Assembly: GCF_000620505.1 (NCBI RefSeq)
Contig: NZ_JIBC01000010.1
Coordinates: 62,001 to 126,000 of the forward strand
Length of the DNA: 64,000 nucleotides
Direction of reading: 5' to 3'
DNA from: Sulfitobacter sp. 20_GPM-1509m
GTDB taxonomy: Bacteria; Pseudomonadota; Alphaproteobacteria; Rhodobacterales; Rhodobacteraceae
How positions within the stretch are numbered: the first letter of the stretch is position 1; each line of letters starts with the position of its first letter. A program made the position numbers and the translations under genes. A model generated the notes under the pieces. The model was not told the origin of the DNA and made no database searches. It saw only the letters and a list, made by a program, of their open reading frames with translations. Of the stretch, positions 20,738 to 29,880 are shown piece by piece.

Positions 20738-21496
20738 TTAGCTCTCTTTGATGTACCAGTCATCAAAGCGCGAAACGTCCTCCAGTACCCGCTTGTAACC
20801 CTTCGAAGTTAACAGGCCGTGGATGTCCTGGCGTTGCGGCGCAAAGTTATGCTCGACTGTCATGATACGGAACGTCCAGCGATCAAAATCCACCGCGTTC
20901 AGGATATCAAATTCGCTGCCTTCGGTGTCCACGGACATATAGTCGATCACCTCTGGTGCGCCGTGCTCGGACAGCAGATCGTTCAGGGCAATCGTGGTCA
21001 CATCATAGGTGGTGCCGCGGATTTTACGGGAGGTTGATACAAAGCTGGAAATCGACGAGTTTTCGCCACGAGGCGCTTCGGTGAATTGAAGCGTCTCGCC
21101 AGAGGCGCGCCAGACACAGCGCTTTTCGATAGAACAAGCGCGGTTGGCCATCAATTCATCCTGCCAGTTGCGCGCAGGTTCGGCCAAAATTCCAGTCCAG
21201 CCGAATGCGGTTTCCATCAACCAGGTGTTGTTCAGATCAACCCCGTTCGTTGCACCGAATTCTACAAAATAGCCGTTCCTTTTGAAGTCCAGTCGCGCAA
21301 GGGCGAACAGGTCCTGCCGCAATTGTGATTTGGATTGGTCCAAAAGGTCGATGCAGGTACTGCGATGTTCTGGTGCCACCGATTTGATGAAGTTCAGGTC
21401 GAAATAGCCGGGTTCGCGTCGCTTCAGGTCGCGCAGACGGTCTTTGCGGGTCAATGTGGCGTTTGAAAATATATTGGGCATAGTCGGAAAATTCAC
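20738..21496 (-). CDS. FkbM-family methyltransferase
   Basis: The 252-residue product has the FkbM pattern: SQLRQDLFALARLDFKRN, GYFVEFGATNGVDLNNTWLM (SAM-binding), GWTGILAEPARNW and IDYMSVDTEGSEFDIL. Members O-methylate sugars or polyketides; here surface glycan modification is a guess. The start is uncertain. GTG at 21496 and ATG at 21481 are in frame, but the best ribosome site (AGGAAG) is ideally spaced for an ATG at 21500 in another frame. That overlap may reflect an N-terminal frameshift or simply a weak start. Confidence 0.8.
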   Translation of the reverse strand: MNFPTMPNIFSNATLTRKDRLRDLKRREPGYFDLNFIKSVAPEHRSTCIDLLDQSKSQLRQDLFALARLDFKRNGYFVEFGATNGVDLNNTWLMETAFGWTGILAEPARNWQDELMANRACSIEKRCVWRASGETLQFTEAPRGENSSISSFVSTSRKIRGTTYDVTTIALNDLLSEHGAPEVIDYMSVDTEGSEFDILNAVDFDRWTFRIMTVEHNFAPQRQDIHGLLTSKGYKRVLEDVSRFDDWYIKES

Positions 21497-21564
21497 TCAT
21501 TTGTGTATCTTCCTAAGGTTGATAGGTCAGCAAACCTTTCGTCACAAGCGTTAACTCGTTGGTG

Positions 21565-22182
21565 CTAACTGTCCGGCGCCACCAACCCCAAACCGCGCAA
21601 GTATATGCCGATACCGCTTTCCAGCAGGTCCTCTGGCGGGAAGGGGCTGGCGCGGCCGGGGCTGTTGCGGGCGAAGAGTTCGACGACGCCGTGGCTCATT
21701 GCCCAGATGTGCGCGCTGAACATCGACGCCGGCGGGCGTTTGTCGGCCGGAATGTGTTGCGACAGATCGGCGGCGGCCTTTTCCAGAACGCCATTCGCGC
21801 GGTTGGCGGCGGCGGCCAGTTCCGGTGTGCGGTTGATCGAAATGCCGCTTTCGAACATCGAGATATAGTGGCCCGGGTGTTTGCGCGCAAAGGCCAGATA
21901 GGCGCGGCCCGTCGCCTCGAATGCCGCCAGCGCCGAGGGCTGGCCGGACTGATAGGCATAATCCATCAGGTCGGCGAAAATCTCGTAGCCCTGCAGGGCC
22001 GCTTCGGCGATCAGGTCCTCGCGGCCCTCAAAGTGGCGGTAGACGGCGGCGGGGGTCACGCCGGCCTGTTTTGCCGCCTCCGACAGGGTAAAGCCGGTCG
22101 GGCCCCTTAGCTCGATCAACTCAAGAGCCGCATCGACCAGCGCCTGCCGCAGGTTGCCGTGATGATAACCGCGTTTAGGCAT
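21565..22182 (-). CDS. TetR/AcrR-family transcriptional regulator
   Basis: A 205-residue repressor-type protein. The helix-turn-helix lies at about 8-55 ([19 protein letters not shown], then [21 protein letters not shown]). The C-terminal domain resembles the WHG ligand-binding group ([16 protein letters not shown] and MSHGVVELF). Its start lies within the 3' end of ppk2 (8-bp overlap), so the two are probably cotranscribed. Ligand and targets are unknown. Confidence 0.85.
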   Translation of the reverse strand: MPKRGYHHGNLRQALVDAALELIELRGPTGFTLSEAAKQAGVTPAAVYRHFEGREDLIAEAALQGYEIFADLMDYAYQSGQPSALAAFEATGRAYLAFARKHPGHYISMFESGISINRTPELAAAANRANGVLEKAAADLSQHIPADKRPPASMFSAHIWAMSHGVVELFARNSPGRASPFPPEDLLESGIGIYLRGLGLVAPDS

Positions 22183-23044
22183 CCCAGATGTCCGGTCCAC
22201 CACAGATTTTTTGGTCAATTTCGCCAATGGCCTGAGCGTCCTTGTTGGTATAGTCCAGCCCATGCAGCACACAGCGGATCGCCGCCAGACGCGCGCGCCT
22301 CTTGTCGTCCGAACGCACGATGGTCCACGGCGCATGGTCCGAATGGCTGAGGTCCAGCGTTTCGCGGATGGCGGTTGAATAGTCGTCCCATTTCTTCAAG
22401 CCTTCAACGTCGATCCAGCTGAGCTTCCATTGTTTCAGCGGATCGGACTCGCGGTCCATCATCCGGCGCAGCTGCTCTTCGCGGCCCACATTCAGCCAGA
22501 ACTTGAACAGGTGAATGCCGTCCTCGACCAGCATCTCCTCGAAAGGTTGGACCTGTTGAAAGAAATGGGCGCGCTGTGCGTCGGTGCAAAAACCGAAAAC
22601 CTTTTCCACGACGCCGCGGTTGTACCAGCTGCGGTCAAAGAACGACAGGTTGCCCGCACTGGGCAAACGTCTGATGTAGCGTTGGAAATACCACTCTCCG
22701 GCCTCTTTTTCGGTGGGCTTGGGCAGGGCCACCACCTGCGCGCTGCGCGGGTTCAGGTTCTCGCGGAACCGTTTGATCGTGCCGCCTTTGCCCGCCGCGT
22801 CGCGGCCTTCGAACACACAAGCCACCCGCGCGCCGCTTTCCTGCACCCAAGCCTGCATCTTGACCAGTTCGATCTGCAACCGCTCCATCTGCTTGTCATA
22901 GGCCTTGCCCGACATGCGTTCGGAATGCGGATAGCTGTCGGACAGCATATCGTCCTTGTCGGCCCGCGCGATGGTCTTGCGAATATGCTCGGGGGCTTCG
23001 CTCTCGGCAAAGGCGCTGATGGCGCCGTCGAAGGGTTTGGTCAC
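22175..23044 (-). CDS. ppk2: polyphosphate kinase 2 (class I)
   Basis: Transfers phosphate between polyphosphate and nucleoside diphosphates. The 289-residue single-domain protein shows Walker A in [16 protein letters not shown], the following [18 protein letters not shown], Walker B in [15 protein letters not shown] and the lid/C-terminal signature [16 protein letters not shown]. Length and motifs fit class I (NDP to NTP). It begins with GTG after a well-spaced GGGAG site. Confidence 0.92.
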   Translation of the reverse strand: MTKPFDGAISAFAESEAPEHIRKTIARADKDDMLSDSYPHSERMSGKAYDKQMERLQIELVKMQAWVQESGARVACVFEGRDAAGKGGTIKRFRENLNPRSAQVVALPKPTEKEAGEWYFQRYIRRLPSAGNLSFFDRSWYNRGVVEKVFGFCTDAQRAHFFQQVQPFEEMLVEDGIHLFKFWLNVGREEQLRRMMDRESDPLKQWKLSWIDVEGLKKWDDYSTAIRETLDLSHSDHAPWTIVRSDDKRRARLAAIRCVLHGLDYTNKDAQAIGEIDQKICGGPDIWDA

Positions 23045-23100
23045 GCGGCGTGCTCCCGTGAAGTGATTTCCATTAACATCAATATGGTGCGGCGTGACGA

Positions 23101-24093
23101 TTAACGCAAACCCGCACGTTGCGCAGCGCGGTCGATCGCGTCGACAACGGCCTGCGGATCGACGTGATGGGGCATGTGGCCGACACCGGGCAGCACGGTC
23201 AGATTGGCACCGGGCACTTGTTGTGAGAGCGGGATCGAGTGGACTGCCAGTGGCACGGTGTCGTCGGCGTCGCCGTGCACGATTTCCATTGGCATCGTCA
23301 GCGTGGGCAGTTTGGGTTGCATTGCCACCATATGCGGGCGCAGCGTGTTCACCTGCCGCACGTTGGCGCGCAGGGTGGTGCGGCGCATGGACAGGCCTGC
23401 GCCGATATAGTCGGCATAGCCTTCAGGCGCTGTCTGCGGGGCAAAGATGCTGTCGATGCGGTCCTTGACGTAAGGACGGGGGGTAAAGGCGGTGATCAGC
23501 GGCACCACCAGCGCGCCACCCCAAGGGGCCCCAAAAACCGTGTAGAAGGGCCCCAGATCGCCCGGCCACGGTTGTGCGACGCCCGCGACCATCACAACGG
23601 CGGCGGTGTCATCGGGCCGCGCCAATGCCCAGGCGAGGGCGACCGAACCGCCGAAGCTGTGGCCCAGCACGATCGGATCGTGCACGTCCAACTGGTCAGC
23701 AGCGGCCTGCAACAAAGCGGCCTGTGCCTGAGGCGATGTCCCTTCCGAGGCCCAAGCGCCGCTTGGGGCATCATGGGGCAGGTCGGTCCAGCCCAGCCCG
23801 GGACGGTCAAACAGGATCACGCGGTAACGGTCGGTCAGCCGTTCGGCGAAATCGAAGGTAAAGTCGCGCAGGTTGCCGCCGGCTCCATGGATCAGCACCA
23901 GATCGGGCCCCTGGCCCATGACCATTGCGTGCACCTTGGTTCCGTCCACATCCAGGATCTGCCCCAGGGGCGGATGCGTCCGCGCGGCCCGTGCCTCGCG
24001 GTAACCCGCAGCGATTTGCACGGTGGCCACCAAGGCCAGCGCAAGAACAGCAATGGTTATCAACGCCTTACGTCCCAATTTTGGCCAGATCAA
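23101..24093 (-). CDS. membrane-anchored alpha/beta hydrolase
   Basis: The 330-residue protein has an N-terminal membrane anchor ([21 protein letters not shown]) followed by an alpha/beta hydrolase fold: [14 protein letters not shown] (oxyanion loop), [12 protein letters not shown] (nucleophile Ser), [12 protein letters not shown] (acid) and GVGHMPHHV (His). The substrate is unknown. The start is uncertain: TTG at 24093 overlaps metA by 26 bp and keeps basic residues before the anchor, while TTG at 24063 is an alternative. Confidence 0.8.
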   Translation of the reverse strand: MIWPKLGRKALITIAVLALALVATVQIAAGYREARAARTHPPLGQILDVDGTKVHAMVMGQGPDLVLIHGAGGNLRDFTFDFAERLTDRYRVILFDRPGLGWTDLPHDAPSGAWASEGTSPQAQAALLQAAADQLDVHDPIVLGHSFGGSVALAWALARPDDTAAVVMVAGVAQPWPGDLGPFYTVFGAPWGGALVVPLITAFTPRPYVKDRIDSIFAPQTAPEGYADYIGAGLSMRRTTLRANVRQVNTLRPHMVAMQPKLPTLTMPMEIVHGDADDTVPLAVHSIPLSQQVPGANLTVLPGVGHMPHHVDPQAVVDAIDRAAQRAGLR

Positions 24094-24985
24094 AGGGGGT
24101 GGACTGGTAGATTTCGTTGATCCAGTTGCCGTACAAAAGATGTGCGTGACTGCGCCAGCGGTTCTGCGGCGGCTGGCTGGGGTCGTCGTTGGGATAGTAA
24201 TTCAGCGGCACGTTGATCTCGGTGCCCGAGGCCACGTCACGGTCGTATTCCTGTTTCAGCGTGTCACTGTCGTATTCAAAGTGGTTGAAGATATAGAGTG
24301 CGCGGTGGTCCACATCCTCGACCAGACAGGGGCCGACCTCGTCGCTGCCCAGCAGCGTGCGCAAGGCGCTCACGCTGTCGACTTCCGCCTGACGCATTTC
24401 GGTCCAGCGGCTGACAGGGATCACGCAGTCGTCCGAGAACCCGCGCAAATACGGCGAGGCAGGCGCAAGGTTGCGGTGCCGGAAGCAGCCGAACGCCTTT
24501 TTCTCCAGCATGTGTTTCTGCACGCCGTGGAAATGGTTGATCATCGCCATCCCGCCCCAGCACACACCAAAGGTGGAATGCACGTTGGTCTGGGTCCAGT
24601 CCATCACGCGCTTCAATTCGTCCCAATAGCCAACCTCGTCAAAATCAAGGTGTTCAATCGGGGCACCGGTGATGATCAGCCCGTCGAATTTCTCATCCAT
24701 CACCTCGGACACGGGGCGGTAGAACGCCTCCATATGTTCGGCGGCGGTGTTGCGGGTGTTGTGGTCCGTCATCCGCAGCAAGCTGAATTCGATCTGAAGG
24801 GGCGTGGCCCCGATCAGGCGGGCAAACTGGTTTTCGGTCTGGATCTTCTTGGGCATCAGGTTCAGCAGCGCAATGCGCAGCGGGCGGATGTCCTGACTGG
24901 CGGCCAGCTCCTCGTCCAGCACCATGACACCCTCGCGGGTCAGCACGTCGTAAGCGGGCAGGGTGGCTGGGATCTTGATGGGCAT
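24068..24985 (-). CDS. metA: homoserine O-acetyltransferase MetA-type (MetAA)
   Basis: Activates homoserine for methionine synthesis. The 305 residues match MetA in length, and numbering agrees exactly with characterised enzymes: nucleophile C142 in [12 protein letters not shown]235 and E237 in YIFNHFEYD. Residue 111 is Glu ([10 protein letters not shown]). In the Bacillus cereus enzyme Glu111 gives acetyl-CoA use and its change to Gly gives succinyl-CoA use, so acetyl-CoA is predicted. I chose the ATG giving [15 protein letters not shown]; an extension to 25045 would overlap the upstream gene. Confidence 0.94.
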   Translation of the reverse strand: MPIKIPATLPAYDVLTREGVMVLDEELAASQDIRPLRIALLNLMPKKIQTENQFARLIGATPLQIEFSLLRMTDHNTRNTAAEHMEAFYRPVSEVMDEKFDGLIITGAPIEHLDFDEVGYWDELKRVMDWTQTNVHSTFGVCWGGMAMINHFHGVQKHMLEKKAFGCFRHRNLAPASPYLRGFSDDCVIPVSRWTEMRQAEVDSVSALRTLLGSDEVGPCLVEDVDHRALYIFNHFEYDSDTLKQEYDRDVASGTEINVPLNYYPNDDPSQPPQNRWRSHAHLLYGNWINEIYQSTPFDLAKIGT

Positions 24986-25016
24986 TGGCTTGGGTCCGGT
25001 CTTGTTCAGAGAAAGG

Positions 25017-25889
25017 TCAGATAGGGTTTTGTGTGCGTCGCTCAAGGGCTGCGGCGATCAGGTCGGTGAAATCGGAGGTGGTTTTCAGGGCTGCCACCTC
25101 GTCAGCGGTAACAGTGACACCCCAGCGCGCCATGGCCTCATAGCGCGGCTGACGATGAGCCAGCGCGCGGGCATAGGTCCAGCGGATAAAGGTGTCGGGG
25201 TTCACCTGGTGTTCGGACAGCCCTGATTCCGCAAGGTATTCTTCCCAGCATTGCTTGAGGAATGCAGGCAGATAGGCCATCGGCTTTGGCGCCTTGTCAA
25301 AGCGGCGGATCAGTTCGGCGGTGTGCGCCTCGCTGCCCTTGATCCAAACGGGCAGGCAGCTGGCCGACAGTTCGGTCATCAGCGGATCGTGATCGTCGTC
25401 GGGATCGACCCACTCGCAGATCGACCCGCCAGTGTCGCAGATGAAATGCGGGTAGCCATAAAGCGAACGGCCCCGGTCCGCGAAATAAGCGGTGTCGCGC
25501 AGGGCGCTGATCTCGGCGCGGCGGAACTGTTCCTGACGGCGGGTGTATTCGTCGATCGCCAGACCGCCCAAGGCGGGATCGCCCGGCTTGCCCAGATAGG
25601 TGGCGACGGGCGACAGGTTGTCGAAAGTGATGTTCGAGCCGATGTAGATGCTGTCCGTCATCAGCAGATCGCGCAGGAAGGGCACCTTCATCGCCTCGGC
25701 CTTGGCATTGTCGGCGATATATTCGCCCATGTAGCGGGTGCCGATGCGGTAGTCGATCGAGTAGTGGAACCAGTCACCGGAGGCGCGCAGCAGGGTCGAC
25801 ATATGGGTTTTGCCCAAGCCAGACATGCCATAGACAAGCACACGTTTTTCCTTGGCGTCATGCCAGCTTGCGGCATCGGGGTATAGCAT
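25017..25889 (-). CDS. P-loop ATPase of unknown function upstream of metA
   Basis: A 290-residue protein with Walker A in [19 protein letters not shown] at about residues 18-36. Further features are [36 protein letters not shown] (a possible Walker B/acidic site) and a helical C-terminus. It looks like a cytoplasmic nucleotide-dependent kinase or ATPase that reshapes a small ligand. I do not recognise a named family. The stop is 31 bp before the metA ATG on the same strand, so both probably share a transcript. A methionine or sulfur link is only inferred. Confidence 0.65.
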   Translation of the reverse strand: MLYPDAASWHDAKEKRVLVYGMSGLGKTHMSTLLRASGDWFHYSIDYRIGTRYMGEYIADNAKAEAMKVPFLRDLLMTDSIYIGSNITFDNLSPVATYLGKPGDPALGGLAIDEYTRRQEQFRRAEISALRDTAYFADRGRSLYGYPHFICDTGGSICEWVDPDDDHDPLMTELSASCLPVWIKGSEAHTAELIRRFDKAPKPMAYLPAFLKQCWEEYLAESGLSEHQVNPDTFIRWTYARALAHRQPRYEAMARWGVTVTADEVAALKTTSDFTDLIAAALERRTQNPI

Positions 25890-25968
25890 CGATCGAGGTC
25901 CGTTATCTGTTTGACCACGTTCCTAACCGAGCGCCGGACAAGACGCCAGTTCGGGCTGTCTTCCCATG

Positions 25969-26001
25969 AAAAAACCCGCAGCCTGTGTGGGCTGCGGGTT
26001 T
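25969..26001 (-). terminator. intrinsic terminator of the FadL-type gene
   Basis: ACCCGCAGCC pairs with GGCTGCGGGT around TGTGTG. On the minus strand the stem runs into six T residues. It separates the porin gene from the ATPase-metA unit. Confidence 0.88.
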
Positions 26002-26026
26002 CAGGGGTTTCCTGAAAAGGATCAGG

Positions 26027-27124
26027 TCAGAACGTGTAGCCGACTTTCACACCAATCGCGACGGCGTGGTTGTCCTTGAAGTCCGAGGCAGGCGCAAAGC
26101 CGGGGATCGCGGTCTGGGCGTCACCGATATTGATATAACGGATGCCGGTGGTGATCTTCATGTTGTCCTTGGTATAGATCGCCGCCAGCGCCATGCTTTT
26201 GGACCCGTCAGTGGGTCCAAGGTTGCTGGCAAAGCCGCCGTTGGATTTTTCATAGCCGACCGAGGCCGACACCGACCAGTTTTCGTTCAGACGACGGCCG
26301 ACACCCAGCGAATAGCTGAACACGTCGTTGTCGTAGCTGACCAGCGACCCGCCTGTCGCACCCTGATAGCCGACGGGCGTGATGTCGAATTCGGACCACT
26401 CGGCCCAGCGGATGCCACCGAACAGTAGCGTGTCCTGAGCGATGCCGGTCTGAAAATCCAGATTGACCGATTGCGGGGTCTCGATGTGGGTGTTCGAGGT
26501 CGCAGCCGGACCGCCGCCAAAGCTTTCAGATGTCTGCACGTCGTGTTTGATCCGCGAGTTGTAGGTCAGGGCCACACGCAGGGCGATGTCGGGGCGCTCG
26601 TAGGCACCACCGATGACATAGCCGACGCCAACGTCGCGGTCTCCTTCAACGGCGTATCCGCCAACAAAGGGCACCGCAGCCGTCGCCTCGATGCTCTGCA
26701 CACGGATACCGCCGTGAACGCTGAAGTTGTTTTCAAACTTGTAGCGCATCAGGCCGGTGATGGCGTGGGCGTCCAGCTCAGCCATGGAGCCAGCTGCGAA
26801 ATAGCCCGTGCCCGTGGGATAATCCACATCCGCGCCGAAGGGCTGGTCATAGATGATCGCATAGGACAGCCGGTCGTTGATGTCGGCCTTGTACGCCGCA
26901 CCCAGTTGCAAGAAGCTGGACGTCATGTCGCCCGAGCCGAAACCGCCCAGACCGGCAACAGCCGTGCCCGAGGTGTCGGGGGATACGGACCCAAGGCTGA
27001 ATTCGGCGTAACGCCCGCTTTCGAACAGAGCCAGAATGGATTGGCCCGAACGGTCGATACCGCCCGCTTGCGCCGTGCAAGCCGAGCCGAGAAGCGCCGC
27101 AATGGCGATGGTCTTTACTGTCAT
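26027..27124 (-). CDS. FadL/OmpP1/TodX-type outer membrane transport protein
   Basis: The 365-residue precursor has a signal peptide (MTVKTIAIAALLGSACTAQA) and a mature part beginning GGIDRSGQSILALFESG. The strands alternate and end in HAVAIGVKVGYTF with the C-terminal Phe of outer membrane barrels. FadL-type proteins pass long-chain fatty acids or other hydrophobic compounds. An excellent GGGGAGGAG site precedes the ATG. An operator-like palindrome covers the likely -35, so expression is probably repressor-controlled. No fatty acid genes are adjacent. Confidence 0.82.
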   Translation of the reverse strand: MTVKTIAIAALLGSACTAQAGGIDRSGQSILALFESGRYAEFSLGSVSPDTSGTAVAGLGGFGSGDMTSSFLQLGAAYKADINDRLSYAIIYDQPFGADVDYPTGTGYFAAGSMAELDAHAITGLMRYKFENNFSVHGGIRVQSIEATAAVPFVGGYAVEGDRDVGVGYVIGGAYERPDIALRVALTYNSRIKHDVQTSESFGGGPAATSNTHIETPQSVNLDFQTGIAQDTLLFGGIRWAEWSEFDITPVGYQGATGGSLVSYDNDVFSYSLGVGRRLNENWSVSASVGYEKSNGGFASNLGPTDGSKSMALAAIYTKDNMKITTGIRYINIGDAQTAIPGFAPASDFKDNHAVAIGVKVGYTF

Positions 27125-27178
27125 GTCACTCCTCCCCAGAAGTTGCTTCGCGGAAAAAATTTGGCGAAGACAAATGAA

Positions 27179-27217
27179 ATTAAGCGTAGAGAACGGCGTT
27201 GCGTCAATGTTGACGCA
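27179..27217 (-). promoter_or_regulatory. promoter with an 18-bp palindromic operator for the FadL-type gene
   Basis: The minus strand has TTGACG (-35, 27202-27207) and CTTAAT (-10, 27179-27184) with a 17-bp spacer. The -35 lies in a perfect palindrome TGCGTCAATGTTGACGCA (27200-27217). A further half-site TGACGCAA is at 27236-27243. A repressor bound here would block polymerase. Confidence 0.55.
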
Positions 27218-27298
27218 TGGGCAAGATTGGTTGCCTGACGCAAGGTTAATCTGCCGCAAACTTACGGCGTGAACGTAGGTCCAAACCTTGGAATAATG

Positions 27299-28234
27299 CT
27301 ATCTATGCGGGAGGCTTCGGTCAATCAGCCGCGCACGTATTGCGCGCCAGGTGCGGCCATCCAGCACCACCAACCCCAAGGCAAGCAAGGCAAAACCGAC
27401 ATAGGCCTGCGGCCCCAGCGTTTCGTTGCGCACCCAGGCGCCCAGGGTTATGGCAACGGGCGGGATCAACAAGGTCACCACCATCAGGTTGCCGCTGCCC
27501 GCCATCTGCAGGATGCGGTAATACAGCAGATAGGCACCGGCCGTTGCGATGATCGCGTAATAGGCGATGGCGACCAGCGTGTCGGGGGCCAACGCCAGCG
27601 TGATCGGCCCCTCGACCTGCCAGGCCAGGGGCAGGGTGATCAGGCTGGAACCGGTCAGCATTCCTGCAGCGGCCAGCACCGGGTGCAAGCCGCCCAGATG
27701 CTTGCGCGCCCAGACACCGGCCAGCGCATAGCTGGCGGCACCGCCGAGGACCGCAAGCTGGGCCAGGCTTTGCAGGTCGAAATTGTGCAGGCTGTCCAGA
27801 CCGATGGCCGTCGCCACGCCCGCAAAACCAAGGGTGACGCCAATGGCACGACGCGCGGTCATACGTTCGTCCGCAAAGAACAGCGCTGCCGCCACAACAC
27901 CAAAGATCGCTGTCGCCGCGTTAAAGATCGAGGTCAGGCCACTGGCGATGTGCAACTGTCCCCAGGCCATCAGCCCAAAGGGGATCACGTTGTTCAGCAG
28001 ACCCATGACCACAAACGCGCCCCAGACTTTCGGATCGCGCGGCACGGGAATACGGCGCAGCAGGACCACGATCCACAACACGACCATGGCCCAACCGGTG
28101 CGATGCGCCACAGCGGTCAACGGGCCGATTTCATCCAGTGCAACGCGGATCGACAGGAACGACCCGCCCCAGATCAACCCCAACAGCAGCATTTCTGCCC
28201 ATGCGCGTCCTGATATGGATTTTTGTTCTGTCAT
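27299..28234 (-). CDS. EamA/DMT-family transporter
   Basis: A 311-residue inner membrane protein with about ten hydrophobic segments in two EamA repeats: the first from WAEMLLLGLIWGGSFL and the second from LAVLGGAASYALAGVWARK. LGFAGVATAIGL and VGFALLALGLVVLDG are repeat ends typical of drug/metabolite exporters. The substrate cannot be told. It follows another EamA gene on the same strand by 51 bp. The start is placed at MTEQKSISG because upstream in-frame residues look unlike the family. Confidence 0.85.
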   Translation of the reverse strand: MTEQKSISGRAWAEMLLLGLIWGGSFLSIRVALDEIGPLTAVAHRTGWAMVVLWIVVLLRRIPVPRDPKVWGAFVVMGLLNNVIPFGLMAWGQLHIASGLTSIFNAATAIFGVVAAALFFADERMTARRAIGVTLGFAGVATAIGLDSLHNFDLQSLAQLAVLGGAASYALAGVWARKHLGGLHPVLAAAGMLTGSSLITLPLAWQVEGPITLALAPDTLVAIAYYAIIATAGAYLLYYRILQMAGSGNLMVVTLLIPPVAITLGAWVRNETLGPQAYVGFALLALGLVVLDGRTWRAIRARLIDRSLPHR

Positions 28235-28285
28235 GATCCCGGACCTAGCACATAGGGATGCGCGCACGATCCGAAAGCTGCGCAA

Positions 28286-29146
28286 TCAGCGGCGGCGGGT
28301 TTCGAACCAGATGTTCAGATAGTTGCCCGCAAAAATCACGGCGGCCCCCACGAACACCCAGACATCAATGCTCTCACGGTACAAGAGCATCCCCACGATA
28401 GCGATGGTCGGCAAGCGGATAAAGTCGATGGGCACCACCACCGTGGCCGGTGCGATTTTCAGCGCGTTGGTCAGACAGAAATGCGCCAGCAGGCCAGCCA
28501 GCCCGATCAGCACAAGCCACGGCAGGGTGGCAGCGGTGGGCAGCATCACGTCGCCGTCATATCCTGCCAGCGCCAAGCCCATAACCAACTGCATCGCGGT
28601 CAGCCAGAACATGATGCAGATGATCGACTGGGTGCGCGTCAGCCGTTTGGTGAACATGATGGTCAGCGCGAAAAAGATTGCCGCCGAGGTCGCGGTGACA
28701 ACGCCCGCGTTGATCGCCCCCACATCGGGGCGGGCCACGATCAGGATGCCTGCAAATCCCATAAGGGCCGCCAGCGCCCGCACCGCCGTCAGCCGTTCGC
28801 CCAGGATCAGCGGCGACAGCACGATAACCCAGATCGGCGAGGTAAACTCCAGCGCAAAGACCTGTGCCAGCGGGATCACCGTCACCGCATAAAACCACAG
28901 GTTCTGCCCGGTGAAATGCGCGATATTGCGAACCAGATGCGTGCCCATCTGCTGGGTGTTGATCTGCCGCCAGGTGCCGGTGACACCTGCCACCAGACAG
29001 ACAATCACCACACCCACAAGGCTGCGGTACATCATGATTTCAAAGGTATCGAGCTGTGAGGCCACTTCGCGCCCGGCCACGGCCATCGCCGAAAACGACG
29101 CTATCGACCCGCTCATCCAGAGGGCGGCCTTGAGGATGGGGTTCAT
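28286..29146 (-). CDS. EamA/DMT-family transporter
   Basis: A 286-residue membrane protein with ten predicted segments. Typical pieces are YRSLVGVVIVCLVAG, FYAVTVIPLAQVFALEFTSP (the conserved proline-rich motif between helices 3 and 4), LGERLTAVRALAALMGFAGI and MLLYRESIDVWVFVGAAVIF. It is distinct in sequence from the next EamA gene, so this is not a fresh duplication. Its ATG overlaps the stop of the NucS-like gene (ATGA), implying coupled translation of a transporter with a nuclease. Confidence 0.85.
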   Translation of the reverse strand: MNPILKAALWMSGSIASFSAMAVAGREVASQLDTFEIMMYRSLVGVVIVCLVAGVTGTWRQINTQQMGTHLVRNIAHFTGQNLWFYAVTVIPLAQVFALEFTSPIWVIVLSPLILGERLTAVRALAALMGFAGILIVARPDVGAINAGVVTATSAAIFFALTIMFTKRLTRTQSIICIMFWLTAMQLVMGLALAGYDGDVMLPTAATLPWLVLIGLAGLLAHFCLTNALKIAPATVVVPIDFIRLPTIAIVGMLLYRESIDVWVFVGAAVIFAGNYLNIWFETRRR

Positions 29147-29874
29147 GACGACACTTGCGCGGGCGCGAATTCAAAACGGAAGGAATAGGTCATCAATGTC
29201 AGCCCGTGCACCATCCGTGCGCCACTGATAAGCTTCGGATCGAAATCTGGTGCAATCAGGATCCCACGCGGGCGTGTTCCAGTTTCGTCCTCAATGTCGG
29301 CCATGTAAGCCGCAATCTGGCCAAGGACTTCACGCTTGGCTGTGACGGCTTTCAATTCTATGACCACCGGTGCATTGGATGCATCTACAGCCAGCGCGTC
29401 TATGCGTCCGGAGGCTACAATACGTTCCTTGCCATTCTCGGCGAGTGTCATGCCCGGTTCAATCTGACCAATGCAGGCGATTAGAGCCGTCTGCAAATCT
29501 TGTTCATACCGGAAACCAAGTGCGCGCGCATCCTGCGCGCTTTCGACGGCCGATGACGCTGCCGCTTCAGAGAGAGGCATTGTATCGCGTTCTTCGCAGA
29601 ACAACTGATATTTGCGCAGGGCAGACCTGTAGGAAGACAGATTGCCGTAAAGGTCTCCGTCAATCGGAATCCGCGAGGGGTTCGGTTCTTCATTGCGTTT
29701 ATCGACAGAGGAGTATGCTAATTCTCCCGCGATCAGTTCCAGTCCGTCGCGCTCAAAATGGTCATCTAGGTCGCCGTAAACATTTTCGAGGCGACGGACT
29801 TCACTCATTTTGGTTGACCAAGTGACTTGGGTTGGCACTGCATTCCTTAACCAGTCAGAGAAGCCATCATCCAT
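29143..29874 (-). CDS. NucS/DUF91-like nuclease with an N-terminal helical domain
   Basis: A 243-residue protein. The C-terminal half has a RecB/NucS-type nuclease core: FRYEQDLQTAL (about 121-131), EPGMTLAENG, SGRIDALAVD with D159, VVIELKAVT with E173 and K175, and QIAAYM with Q186 and Y190. These match the D-(E-x-K)-(Q-x3-Y) active site of EndoMS/NucS and relatives. The N-terminal ~100 residues are unlike archaeal NucS and contain SSYRSALRKYQLF, a motif I associate with restriction-type proteins. GC looks clearly lower than in flanking genes, suggesting transfer. It sits between guaA and an EamA gene. Mismatch repair, restriction or anti-mobile-element defence are all possible. Confidence 0.7.
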   Translation of the reverse strand: MDDGFSDWLRNAVPTQVTWSTKMSEVRRLENVYGDLDDHFERDGLELIAGELAYSSVDKRNEEPNPSRIPIDGDLYGNLSSYRSALRKYQLFCEERDTMPLSEAAASSAVESAQDARALGFRYEQDLQTALIACIGQIEPGMTLAENGKERIVASGRIDALAVDASNAPVVIELKAVTAKREVLGQIAAYMADIEDETGTRPRGILIAPDFDPKLISGARMVHGLTLMTYSFRFEFAPAQVSS

Positions 29875-29880
29875 CGTTTG

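Noticed and set aside
24986-25016. SAM-II riboswitch ahead of metA
   Set aside because: Only 31 bp separate metA from the upstream gene. The leader of that gene (25890-25968) shows none of the SAM-II pseudoknot landmarks I know.
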